Source of the DNA: UMGS1052 sp045580005 | Lineage (GTDB): Bacteria; Bacillota; Clostridia; Oscillospirales; CAG-382 | Length of the DNA stretch: 9,001 nt | NCBI GenBank assembly: GCA_045580005.1 | Contig: JAZNMZ010000004.1 | Span: 1-9,001, forward strand | Reading direction: 5' to 3' | Shown: in pieces, positions 1 through 6,174 of the stretch | How positions within the stretch are numbered: position 1 is the stretch's first letter | Layout of the letters: every line of letters starts with the position of its first letter | Made by a program: the position numbers and the translations under genes | Notes under the pieces: model-generated | What the model was told of the DNA's origin: nothing | Databases searched by the model: none | What the model saw: only the letters and a program-made list of their open reading frames with translations

Positions 1-1533
1 CTCATGATCGATCCTCGTAACCTCGACACACTTTTACATCCTCAGTTCGATGCAAAGGCTCTCAAGGCTGCTACTCCTATGGGTAAGGGCCTCGGCGCTT
101 CTCCTGGAGCTGCTTGCGGTAAGATCGTATTCACAGCTGAAGATGCTGAAAACTGGAACGCAAGAGGCGAAAAGGTTGTTCTCGTAAGACTTGAAACATC
201 TCCTGAGGATATCACAGGTATGAAAGCTTCTCAGGGTATCCTCACAGTTCGTGGCGGTATGACATCTCACGCAGCCGTTGTTGCTCGTGGTATGGGTACA
301 TGCTGTGTATCCGGCTGTGGCGAAATCAAGATGGACGAAGACAACAAGAAGTTCGAGCTCGCAGGTAAGGTATTCCACGAGGGTGACTTTATCTCCATCG
401 ACGGCTCGACAGGTAACATCTACGATGGTATCATCCCCACAGTTGACGCTGAAATCGCAGGCGAATTCGGCAGAATTATGGCTTGGGCTGATAAATACAG
501 AACACTTAAGGTTAGAACAAACGCAGACACACCTGCAGACGCTAAGAAGGCTCGTGAGCTCGGCGCTGAGGGTATCGGTCTTTGCCGTACAGAGCATATG
601 TTCTTCGGCGAGGGCAGAATCGACGCATTCCGCGAAATGATCTGCTCCGAAACAGTTGAAGAAAGAGAAGCAGCACTTGCTAAGATTCTTCCTATGCAGC
701 AGGCTGACTTCGAAGCTCTTTACGAGGCACTTGAGGGAACTCCTGTATGTATCAGATTCCTCGATCCCCCTCTCCATGAGTTCGTTCCTACAGAAGAGGC
801 TGACATCGCAGCTCTCGCTAAGACTCAGGGCAAGAGCGTTGAAACAATCAAGAACCTCATCGCTTCTCTCCACGAGTTCAACCCTATGATGGGTCACAGA
901 GGATGCCGTCTTGCAGTAACATATCCCGAAATCGCAGTTATGCAGACAAAGGCTGTTATCCGTGCGGCTATCAATGTTAAGAAGAACCATCCCGACTGGA
1001 ATGTTAAGCCTGAGATTATGATTCCTCTCGTTGGGGAAATCAAGGAGCTTAAGTATGTTAAGAAGTTTGTTGTTGAAACAGCAGACGCTGAAATCGCAGC
1101 ATCCGATGTTAAGCTTGACTACGAAGTTGGTACAATGATCGAAATCCCCAGAGCAGCTCTCACAGCTGACGATATCGCAAAGGAAGCTGACTTCTTCTGC
1201 TTCGGTACAAACGACCTTACACAGATGACATATGGCTTCTCAAGAGACGACGCAGGCAAGTTCCTCAACGCTTACTATGACGCTAAGATCTTCGAAAACG
1301 ATCCTTTTGCAAAGCTCGACCAGATCGGTGTTGGTAAGCTTATGGAAACAGCTATTAAACTTGGCAGACCTGTAAACAACAAGCTCCATGTAGGTATTTG
1401 CGGCGAGCACGGTGGCGACCCCACATCTGTTGAGTTCTGCCACAAGATTGGTCTTGACTATGTATCTTGCTCACCTTTCCGTGTGCCGATCGCAAGACTT
1501 GCAGCAGCTCAGGCAGCTATCAGCAACAAGTAA
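1..1533 (+). CDS. ppdK: Pyruvate, phosphate dikinase, C-terminal part (5' end outside window)
   Basis: This enzyme interconverts PEP + AMP + PPi and pyruvate + ATP + Pi in the cytosol. In many anaerobes it replaces or supplements pyruvate kinase. The reading frame is open from base 1, so the Met at 4-6 is probably internal. The visible part begins near the phosphohistidine domain. The swivelling His sits in GGMTSHAAVVARGMG (His codon 268-270). The PEP/pyruvate barrel follows, with GLCRTEHMFF, RFLDPPLHEF, MMGHRGCRL, IEIPRAAL and FGTNDLTQM. The catalytic Cys lies in GICGEHGGDP (codon 1399-1401). The clostridial enzyme has about 874 residues with His455 and Cys831. Placing this His at 455 implies about 366 residues missing upstream, mainly the nucleotide-binding domain. 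The Cys then falls at about 832, so the visible part is full length and intact. PEP synthase and PTS enzyme I share the fold, but the GGMTSHAAVVARGMG and CGEHGGDP forms fit PPDK best. A terminator follows directly. Confidence 0.96.
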   Translation, partial: LMIDPRNLDTLLHPQFDAKALKAATPMGKGLGASPGAACGKIVFTAEDAENWNARGEKVVLVRLETSPEDITGMKASQGILTVRGGMTSHAAVVARGMGTCCVSGCGEIKMDEDNKKFELAGKVFHEGDFISIDGSTGNIYDGIIPTVDAEIAGEFGRIMAWADKYRTLKVRTNADTPADAKKARELGAEGIGLCRTEHMFFGEGRIDAFREMICSETVEEREAALAKILPMQQADFEALYEALEGTPVCIRFLDPPLHEFVPTEEADIAALAKTQGKSVETIKNLIASLHEFNPMMGHRGCRLAVTYPEIAVMQTKAVIRAAINVKKNHPDWNVKPEIMIPLVGEIKELKYVKKFVVETADAEIAASDVKLDYEVGTMIEIPRAALTADDIAKEADFFCFGTNDLTQMTYGFSRDDAGKFLNAYYDAKIFENDPFAKLDQIGVGKLMETAIKLGRPVNNKLHVGICGEHGGDPTSVEFCHKIGLDYVSCSPFRVPIARLAAAQAAISNK

Positions 1534-1534
1534 A

Positions 1535-1550
1535 AATATCGTATGATATT
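1535..1550 (+). repeat. Small hairpin just after the ppdK stop codon
   Basis: AATATC (1535-1540) and GATATT (1545-1550) form a perfect 6-bp stem with a GTAT loop, starting one base after the TAA stop. It is AT-rich and weak. It abuts the stronger terminator stem at 1551, so the ppdK mRNA would end in two tandem hairpins. It may protect the 3' end or be incidental. Confidence 0.45.
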
Positions 1551-1582
1551 AAAATCCTCCCGAATTTCGGGAGGATTTTTTT
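1551..1582 (+). terminator. Intrinsic terminator of ppdK
   Basis: The left arm AAAATCCTCCCGA (1551-1563) pairs perfectly with TCGGGAGGATTTT (1567-1579) around an ATT loop, and the T run continues through 1582. The GC-rich core followed by T residues is the classic Rho-independent form. It begins 17 nt after the ppdK stop. The left arm starts with AAAA, so a weaker terminator on the other strand is also possible and could stop hydrogenase read-through. Confidence 0.93.
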
Positions 1583-1620
1583 GTCCTTTTATTCTGCAGC
1601 TGTGCTGTATGCTTACAAAT

Positions 1621-1656
1621 AAACAAAAAAGAGTATCACCGAAGTGATACTCTTTT
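1621..1656 (-). terminator. Intrinsic terminator of the hydCBA operon
   Basis: Read on the minus strand, AAAAGAGTATCAC pairs with GTGATACTCTTTT (13 bp, 1627-1656). The stem is closed by a C(TTCG)G tetraloop and followed by TTTTTTGTTT (through 1621). The stem begins 13 nt after the hydA stop codon. The UUCG loop forms only in the minus-strand transcript. On the plus strand the loop is CGAA and the following sequence is TTTTAATTTTT, so weak bidirectional function is possible. Confidence 0.92.
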
Positions 1657-1669
1657 AATTTTTATACTA

Positions 1670-3406
1670 TTACTTTCCTCTTTTTACATAGGTTGTGTGA
1701 AGGATTTCATGCGCCTTGTGGCTGCCGGGCTCGCCGAAGAATTCATCATAGATTGCAATGATTTCAGGGTTCTTGTGTGACTCGCGGTAAGGAAGATCCT
1801 TGTCTGCGTCGTAGAGAACCTTGGCTCTGATTGCCTTGAGGTCTGTGTAGTTTCTGACAGACATAGGCTGTACAGGCTGCCCGCCGCCGTTTACACAGCC
1901 GCCGGGACAAGCCATAACTTCCATAAACTGGATGTCTTCTTCGCCGTTCTTAATCTTGTTGAGCATAGCCTTTGCGTTTGCTGTGCCGCTGACAACTGCT
2001 ACATTAACTGTGTGCTCACCGAGCTTATAGGAAGCTTTCTTGATGCCCTCTGTACCGCGTACATCTACAAGCTCAAGCTTGTCAAGCTTAACGCCGAGAG
2101 TAGCCGCTGCTGTTCTGAGCGCAGCTTCCATAACGCCGCCTGTTGCACCGAAGATCGCACCTGCACCTGAGCCAATTTCGAAAGGACTGTCAAAGTCTTC
2201 ATCGGGAAGTGAAGTGAACTCGATACCTGCTTCTTCAATCATCTTTGCAAGCTCTCTTGTTGTGATAGCAACATCAACATCAGGAACACCTGCTGCAGAC
2301 TGGTCGTCGCGTGTAACCTCGAACTTCTTAGCTGTACAGGGGATAACCGATACAAAGAAGATGTCCTTGGGGTCGATACCGTGCTTCTGTGCGTAGAATG
2401 TTTTGTATACTGCACCGAACATCTGCTGAGGTGACTTGCAGGATGAGAGATTGTCAGTGAACTCAGGGAAATAGTGCTCACAGAACTTAACCCATCCGGG
2501 CGAGCAGGAAGTGATGAGAGGAAGCTTGCCTCCCTTTGTGAATCTTTCAAGGAACTCGTGAGCTTCTTCCATGATTGTAAGGTCAGCGGTAAAGTTCATG
2601 TTGTATACGCCGTCAAATCCGAGACGCTTGATAGCAGATACCATCTTGCCCTCTACATCTGTACCGGGCTCCATGCCGAAGCATTCGCCGAGCGTAGCTC
2701 TTACTGAGGGAGCTGCACAAATCGCAACATGCTTTGTGCTGTCGCCTATTGCGTCCCAAACTTTCTGTGTGTCGTCTTTCTCTGTGAGAGCACCTGTAGG
2801 GCAGGCAACGATACACTGACCGCAGCCGATACAAGGTGATTCGCTCAGAGGAGTGTCAAACGCACATCCAATGTGTGTGTCAAAGCCTCTGTCGTTTGCG
2901 CCGATAACACCAACGCCCTGGTTGTGCTTACATACAGCAACACAACGGCGGCAGAGGATACACTTGTTGTTGTCTCTTACGATATAAGGAGTTGTTGACT
3001 CGATAGCGAACTCATTCTTGTCGCCCTTGAAGTGGTCTACATCTGTAACGCCGTATTCCTGACAGTACTTCTGAAGCTCGCACTTCTGATTTCTTGTACA
3101 TGAAAGACAAGTCATATCATGGTCTGAAAGGATAAGCTCGAGGTTGAGCTTTCTTGCCTTGCGGATTGCAGGAGTGTTTGTGAAAATCTCCATGCCCTCA
3201 CCAACAGGCTGTACACAGGCAGCCGCGTAAGAACGAGCGCCCTTGATTTCAACAAGGCAAAGACGGCATGCGCCTATTGCATTGATGTCCTTCATAAAGC
3301 ATAATGTAGGAATATTTATATTAGCTGCACGGCATGCTTCGAGAACTGTGGCATTCTTGTCTACCTGGTATTCTCTGCCGTTAATTTTGATGTTAACTGT
3401 TTCCAA
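1670..3406 (-). CDS. hydA: [FeFe] hydrogenase catalytic subunit of an NAD-linked (HydABC/HndD-type) complex
   Basis: This subunit reduces protons to H2 at an H-cluster, probably using electrons from both NADH and ferredoxin through its partners. It has 578 residues, close to clostridial CpI (574). In order: a plant-type [2Fe-2S] domain (Cys36, 47, 50, 64); a His-Cys3 [4Fe-4S] site (His96, Cys100, 103, 109); and two ferredoxin [4Fe-4S] clusters (Cys149/152/155/159 and 192/195/198/202). The H-domain follows with TSCSPGW (300 region), VIPCTAKKFE (Cys357) and MACPGGCVNGGGQP (Cys500, 504). A small-subunit-like tail follows, with FFGEPGSHKAHEILH. It lacks the extra C-terminal Fe-S extension of Thermotoga HydA and has no signal peptide, so it is cytoplasmic. 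The start is a TTG preceded by AAAGGGG with a 9-nt spacer; I see no ATG nearby in frame, and the product starts as the family usually does. CpI-type enzymes have two adjacent Cys in the first H-cluster motif; here the pair is Cys301-Ser302. Confidence 0.96.
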   Translation of the reverse strand: METVNIKINGREYQVDKNATVLEACRAANINIPTLCFMKDINAIGACRLCLVEIKGARSYAAACVQPVGEGMEIFTNTPAIRKARKLNLELILSDHDMTCLSCTRNQKCELQKYCQEYGVTDVDHFKGDKNEFAIESTTPYIVRDNNKCILCRRCVAVCKHNQGVGVIGANDRGFDTHIGCAFDTPLSESPCIGCGQCIVACPTGALTEKDDTQKVWDAIGDSTKHVAICAAPSVRATLGECFGMEPGTDVEGKMVSAIKRLGFDGVYNMNFTADLTIMEEAHEFLERFTKGGKLPLITSCSPGWVKFCEHYFPEFTDNLSSCKSPQQMFGAVYKTFYAQKHGIDPKDIFFVSVIPCTAKKFEVTRDDQSAAGVPDVDVAITTRELAKMIEEAGIEFTSLPDEDFDSPFEIGSGAGAIFGATGGVMEAALRTAAATLGVKLDKLELVDVRGTEGIKKASYKLGEHTVNVAVVSGTANAKAMLNKIKNGEEDIQFMEVMACPGGCVNGGGQPVQPMSVRNYTDLKAIRAKVLYDADKDLPYRESHKNPEIIAIYDEFFGEPGSHKAHEILHTTYVKRGK

Positions 3407-3415
3407 AACTAAATT

Positions 3416-3422
3416 CCCCTTT
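3416..3422 (-). promoter_or_regulatory. Ribosome binding site that sets the hydA TTG start
   Basis: On the minus strand AAAGGGG lies directly after the hydB stop codon and 9 nt before the TTG at 3406-3404. It supports TTG as the true start, giving the N-terminus METVNIKING. It is weaker than the GGAGG sites of hydC and hydB. Confidence 0.75.
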
Positions 3423-3423
3423 C

Positions 3424-5316
3424 TTACTTCTTGATGATTGCGTCGAACTTACATTTTTCAATACAAGCGCCGCACTTGATACACTTAGTTGTATCAATAA
3501 CATGAGGATTCTTAACTGTACCCGAGATAGCGCCAACAGGACATACACGGCTACAAGCTGTACAACCCTTACACTTGTCTTCAACAATAACATACTGGAG
3601 AAGATTCTTACAAACGCCTGCAGGACACTTCTTGTCGCGAACATGAGCAACATACTCGTCTCTGAAGTATCGGAGTGTTGAAAGAACAGGGTTGGGTGCT
3701 GTCTGTCCGAGACCGCACAGAGCAGTTGCCTTGATGTGGTAGCAGAGTTCTTCGAGCTTGTCGATGTCTTCCATTTCGCCGTTTCCGGAAACTATCTTGT
3801 CAAGAAGCTCAAGAAGTCTCTTTGTACCGATACGGCAGGGAGTACACTTGCCACACGACTCGTCAACTGTAAACTCAAGGAAGAACTTGGCGATGTCAAC
3901 CATACAGGTTGTTTCATCCATTACGATAAGACCGCCTGAGCCCATCATAGAGCCGATAGCGAGGAGTGAATCGTAGTCGATGTGTGTATCAATAAGAGAT
4001 GCAGGGATACATCCGCCGGAAGGACCGCCTGTCTGAGCAGCCTTGAACTTCTTGCCGTTAGGAATGCCGCCGCCGATTTCTTCGATTACTTCACGGAGTG
4101 TTGTACCCATAGGAACTTCAACAAGACCTGTATTTGTAATCTTACCGCCGAGGGCGAATACCTTTGTGCCCTTGGATGTTTCTGTACCCATGGAAGCAAA
4201 CCACTCAGCACCTTTGAGGATGATCTGAGGAATATTTGCGTATGTTTCAACATTGTTGAGAACTGTAGGTCTGTCGAAAAGACCCTTAACTGCAGGGAAC
4301 GGAGGACGGGGACGAGGCTCACCGCGGTTACCTTCGATTGATGTCATGAGCGCTGTTTCTTCACCGCAAACGAATGCGCCTGCGCCGAAACGAAGCTCGA
4401 TATCAAAGCTGAAGTCTGTACCGAAGATGTTCTTGCCCAAAAGTCCGTACTCACGAGCCTGCTTAATAGCAATCTCAAGACGCTCGATAGCGATAGGATA
4501 CTCAGCTCTTACATAGATGAAGCCCTCGTCTGCACCGATTGCGTAACCGGCGATAGCCATAGCTTCAAGAACTGCGTGGGGGTCGCCCTCGAGAACAGAA
4601 CGGTCCATGAACGCTCCGGGGTCACCCTCGTCGGCGTTACAAGCAACATACTTCTTGCCGCCGTCCTGAACGAGGTTCTTAGCGAGCTGCCACTTTTTAC
4701 CTGTGGGGAAGCCTGCGCCACCGCGTCCGCGAAGACCTGAAGCGAGAATACAGTCGATTACTTCGTCCTGTGTCATGCTTGTAAGAACCTTGCCGAGAGC
4801 CTGGTAACCGTCCATGCCGATATATTCGTCAATCTCCTCAGGGGCGATAACGCCGCAATTACGGAGAGATACTCTGTTCTGCTTTTTGTAGAACTTTGTG
4901 TCGTTAAGAGCGCCGTACTTGCCGTCACCGAGCTTTGTCTCGGCGTATACAAGTCTGTCAACGATCTTGCCGTTTACAAAATGGCTTTCAACGATTTCGG
5001 GAGCATCCTCTGGAGTAACCATGCTGTAGAATGTTCCCTCGGGATAAACAATCATAATAGGTCCGAGAGCACAAAGACCGAAACAGCCTGTTGTAACAAG
5101 CTTAATCTTGTCTTCGATACCGTGCTTCTTGAGCTCGGCTGTCATTGCCTCGGTGATTTCCTTACTGTGAGAAGAAGTACAGCCTGTACCTCCGCAGATA
5201 AGGACATGTTTTTTGTCTGTCTTTATAACAGCACTTTCGTCATGCTTTCTGAATGAAACTTCTTCAAGCATTGACTCCTTTATTTTTGTGAGCTGGTCAA
5301 TAGTCTTAATTAACAT
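3424..5316 (-). CDS. hydB: NuoF-like NADH/FMN subunit of the bifurcating [FeFe] hydrogenase
   Basis: This subunit binds NAD(H) and FMN and is the likely site where electrons from NADH and ferredoxin are confurcated to the hydrogenase. It has 630 residues. In order: a thioredoxin-like [2Fe-2S] domain (Cys41, 46, 78, 82); the NADH/FMN Rossmann-like domain with GRGGAGFPTGKKW (about 197-209), CNADEGDPGAF (226-236) and GAGAFVCGEET (311-321); an SLBB-type segment (about 385-470); a [4Fe-4S] site with CGKCTPCRIG (Cys488, 491, 494, and Cys534); a further Cys pair (564, 569); and a C-terminal 2x[4Fe-4S] ferredoxin (Cys582/585/588/592 and 612/615/618/622). Complex I NuoF lacks these N- and C-terminal additions, which are typical of HydB/HndC. 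The ATG start follows AGGAGG by 10 nt. It lies 23 nt after hydC and 17 nt before hydA. Formate dehydrogenases use a similar subunit, but the adjoining hydA settles the role. Confidence 0.95.
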   Translation of the reverse strand: MLIKTIDQLTKIKESMLEEVSFRKHDESAVIKTDKKHVLICGGTGCTSSHSKEITEAMTAELKKHGIEDKIKLVTTGCFGLCALGPIMIVYPEGTFYSMVTPEDAPEIVESHFVNGKIVDRLVYAETKLGDGKYGALNDTKFYKKQNRVSLRNCGVIAPEEIDEYIGMDGYQALGKVLTSMTQDEVIDCILASGLRGRGGAGFPTGKKWQLAKNLVQDGGKKYVACNADEGDPGAFMDRSVLEGDPHAVLEAMAIAGYAIGADEGFIYVRAEYPIAIERLEIAIKQAREYGLLGKNIFGTDFSFDIELRFGAGAFVCGEETALMTSIEGNRGEPRPRPPFPAVKGLFDRPTVLNNVETYANIPQIILKGAEWFASMGTETSKGTKVFALGGKITNTGLVEVPMGTTLREVIEEIGGGIPNGKKFKAAQTGGPSGGCIPASLIDTHIDYDSLLAIGSMMGSGGLIVMDETTCMVDIAKFFLEFTVDESCGKCTPCRIGTKRLLELLDKIVSGNGEMEDIDKLEELCYHIKATALCGLGQTAPNPVLSTLRYFRDEYVAHVRDKKCPAGVCKNLLQYVIVEDKCKGCTACSRVCPVGAISGTVKNPHVIDTTKCIKCGACIEKCKFDAIIKK

Positions 5317-5339
5317 CTGTTATGTACCTCCTGTCCCGA

Positions 5340-5834
5340 TTATTCATACTTGGCGATGATGCCGTCCACATCTTCTTTTTTGAGTCTGCCGTAAACTTCA
5401 TCATTTACAGTGAGAACGGGAGCAAGTCCGCATGCGCCGATGCAGCGTGTTGCATCGAGCGAATACTTACCGTCGGGACTTGTGCTTCCGGGAGTAACGC
5501 CTAACTTGAGTGTAATTCTGTCAACAAGATCCTGCGCACCCTTTACATAGCAGGCAGTTCCGAGACATACTGCGATTGCAACCTTACCCTTGGGGTTGAG
5601 TGCAAACTGAGAGTAGAAAGTTGCGATGCCGTACACTTCCTCAACAGAAGTGTCCATGCCATCAGCAATCATCTTCTGAACTTCAAAGGGAAGGTAGCCG
5701 TAGATTTCCTGAGCCTTTTGAAGGACAGGCATCATAGCGCCCTGTGTTCCACGGTGTTCAGCGATTACAGCCATGAGCTTTTCTTCCTGCTCTTTTGTGC
5801 CGTTGAAAGCAACTGTGGTCATCGTTTTTTTCAT
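5340..5834 (-). CDS. hydC: NuoE-like [2Fe-2S] subunit of the bifurcating [FeFe] hydrogenase
   Basis: This is a small electron-transfer subunit (164 residues) of the thioredoxin-like ferredoxin/NuoE 24-kDa family (HydC/HndA). An N-terminal helical region (to about residue 70, with ...IYGYLPFEVQ and VYGIATFYSQF) precedes the cluster domain. The four [2Fe-2S] ligands are Cys90 and Cys95 (CLGTAC) and Cys131 and Cys135 (CIGAC), the normal C-x4-C and C-x3-C pattern. It is the first gene of the operon. The ATG at 5834-5832 follows GGAGGT with a 12-nt gap between GGAGG and the ATG; starting at Met5 would make that gap 24 nt, so the first Met is preferred. A near-consensus promoter lies about 110 nt upstream on the same strand. 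Complex I nuoE is an alternative by domain alone, but the neighbours point to hydrogenase. Confidence 0.94.
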   Translation of the reverse strand: MKKTMTTVAFNGTKEQEEKLMAVIAEHRGTQGAMMPVLQKAQEIYGYLPFEVQKMIADGMDTSVEEVYGIATFYSQFALNPKGKVAIAVCLGTACYVKGAQDLVDRITLKLGVTPGSTSPDGKYSLDATRCIGACGLAPVLTVNDEVYGRLKKEDVDGIIAKYE

Positions 5835-5903
5835 AGCTTATTTTTACCTCCATCGCGGGAAATACCGCATTATTTAACTGTGTTAATCAATCAGCACGAA
5901 ACT

Positions 5904-5921
5904 TTGATATAATTTTCACAA
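5904..5921. promoter_or_regulatory. Candidate Rex (NADH/NAD+ redox repressor) operator
   Basis: The minus strand reads TTGTGAAAATTATATCAA. The first seven bases match the Bacillus-type Rex half-site TTGTGAA exactly. The second half matches 4 of 7 positions of TTCACAA, giving 11 of 14 half-site bases; it also matches 11 of 14 against TTGTTAA-N4-TTAACAA. It lies about 15-30 nt downstream of the predicted hydCBA transcription start, where a repressor could block the promoter. Rex is known to control fermentation and hydrogenase genes in several Firmicutes and Thermotogales. No rex gene is in the window, so this is an inference from the motif. Confidence 0.45.
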
Positions 5922-5942
5922 TCATTCCGTACATTCCACCAT

Positions 5943-5971
5943 ATTATACACTATTTTTTCAAGAATTTCAA
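5943..5971 (-). promoter_or_regulatory. Sigma-A promoter of hydCBA
   Basis: On the minus strand TTGAAA (5971-5966) and a perfect TATAAT (5948-5943) are separated by 17 bp. Transcription would start near 5936, giving a leader of about 100 nt before hydC. No other minus-strand promoter of this quality was seen in the divergent region. Confidence 0.85.
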
Positions 5972-5974
5972 TAC

Positions 5975-5988
5975 ATATTTCGAAATAT
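5975..5988. promoter_or_regulatory. Perfect 14-bp palindrome abutting the hydCBA -35 box
   Basis: ATATTTCGAAATAT is perfectly self-complementary and ends 3 bp upstream of the hydCBA -35 hexamer. The position suits a dimeric regulator that activates or represses. I do not recognise the consensus, and palindromes are easier to find by chance in DNA this AT-rich. Confidence 0.4.
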
Positions 5989-5993
5989 CTTTC

Positions 5994-6121
5994 TTTTATC
6001 TTATAAAAATTGTGATAAAAGCTCCAAAAAACAGAAAAACAAGATTTTTATCACAAAATATTCAGTTTTTTTGCGTCATTAGCTGCATAAAGATTGATTT
6101 TTATCGAGATTTATGATAAAA
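5994..6121. repeat. Five TTTTATC/GATAAAA repeats, including an 11-bp inverted pair
   Basis: TTTTATC occurs at 5994-6000, 6046-6052 and 6099-6105. Its complement GATAAAA occurs at 6014-6020 and 6115-6121. The middle copies extend to a perfect 11-bp inverted repeat, TTGTGATAAAA (6010-6020) with TTTTATCACAA (6046-6056), around a 25-nt spacer. The last two copies form a 7-bp inverted repeat around 9 nt and overlap the candidate dxs promoter. The cluster sits between the two divergent promoters, so it could hold operators for either side. AT richness makes some copies expected by chance. Confidence 0.5.
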
Positions 6122-6132
6122 TATTATATAAT
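6094..6132 (+). promoter_or_regulatory. Candidate promoter(s) of dxs-tlyA
   Basis: There are two overlapping possibilities, each with a 17-bp spacer. One is TTGATT (6094-6099) with TAAAAT (6117-6122). The other is TCGAGA (6104-6109) with a perfect TATAAT (6127-6132). Either would start transcription 35-50 nt before dxs. The sequence alone does not decide between them. Confidence 0.55.
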
Positions 6133-6174
6133 TTACACTGAAAAATTACTACTTCATTTTTAAGGAAGTGCAAA

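Noticed and set aside
34..990. 318-codon open frame on the minus strand inside ppdK
   Set aside because: It lies wholly antisense to strongly conserved PPDK sequence, its product is Cys/Ser-rich with no recognisable domain, and long antisense frames follow from biased codon use.
1583..1620. Possible small gene or RNA between the two convergent terminators
   Set aside because: The stretch is too short, with no promoter, ribosome site or stable fold apart from the terminators.
5855..5868. GCGG/CCGC hairpin just before the hydC ribosome site as an RNA switch
   Set aside because: The stem has only four pairs with a 6-nt loop and no alternative structure covering GGAGG was found.
5904..5921. Plus-strand reading TTGATATAAT as a promoter toward dxs
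   Set aside because: It would place the transcript start more than 240 nt before dxs and lacks a properly spaced hexamer pair; the minus-strand operator reading is more coherent.
6010..6056. Inverted repeat as a transcription terminator or riboswitch
   Set aside because: The stem is AT-rich with a 25-nt loop, lacks a following T run, and lies between divergent promoters where neither predicted transcript would include it.
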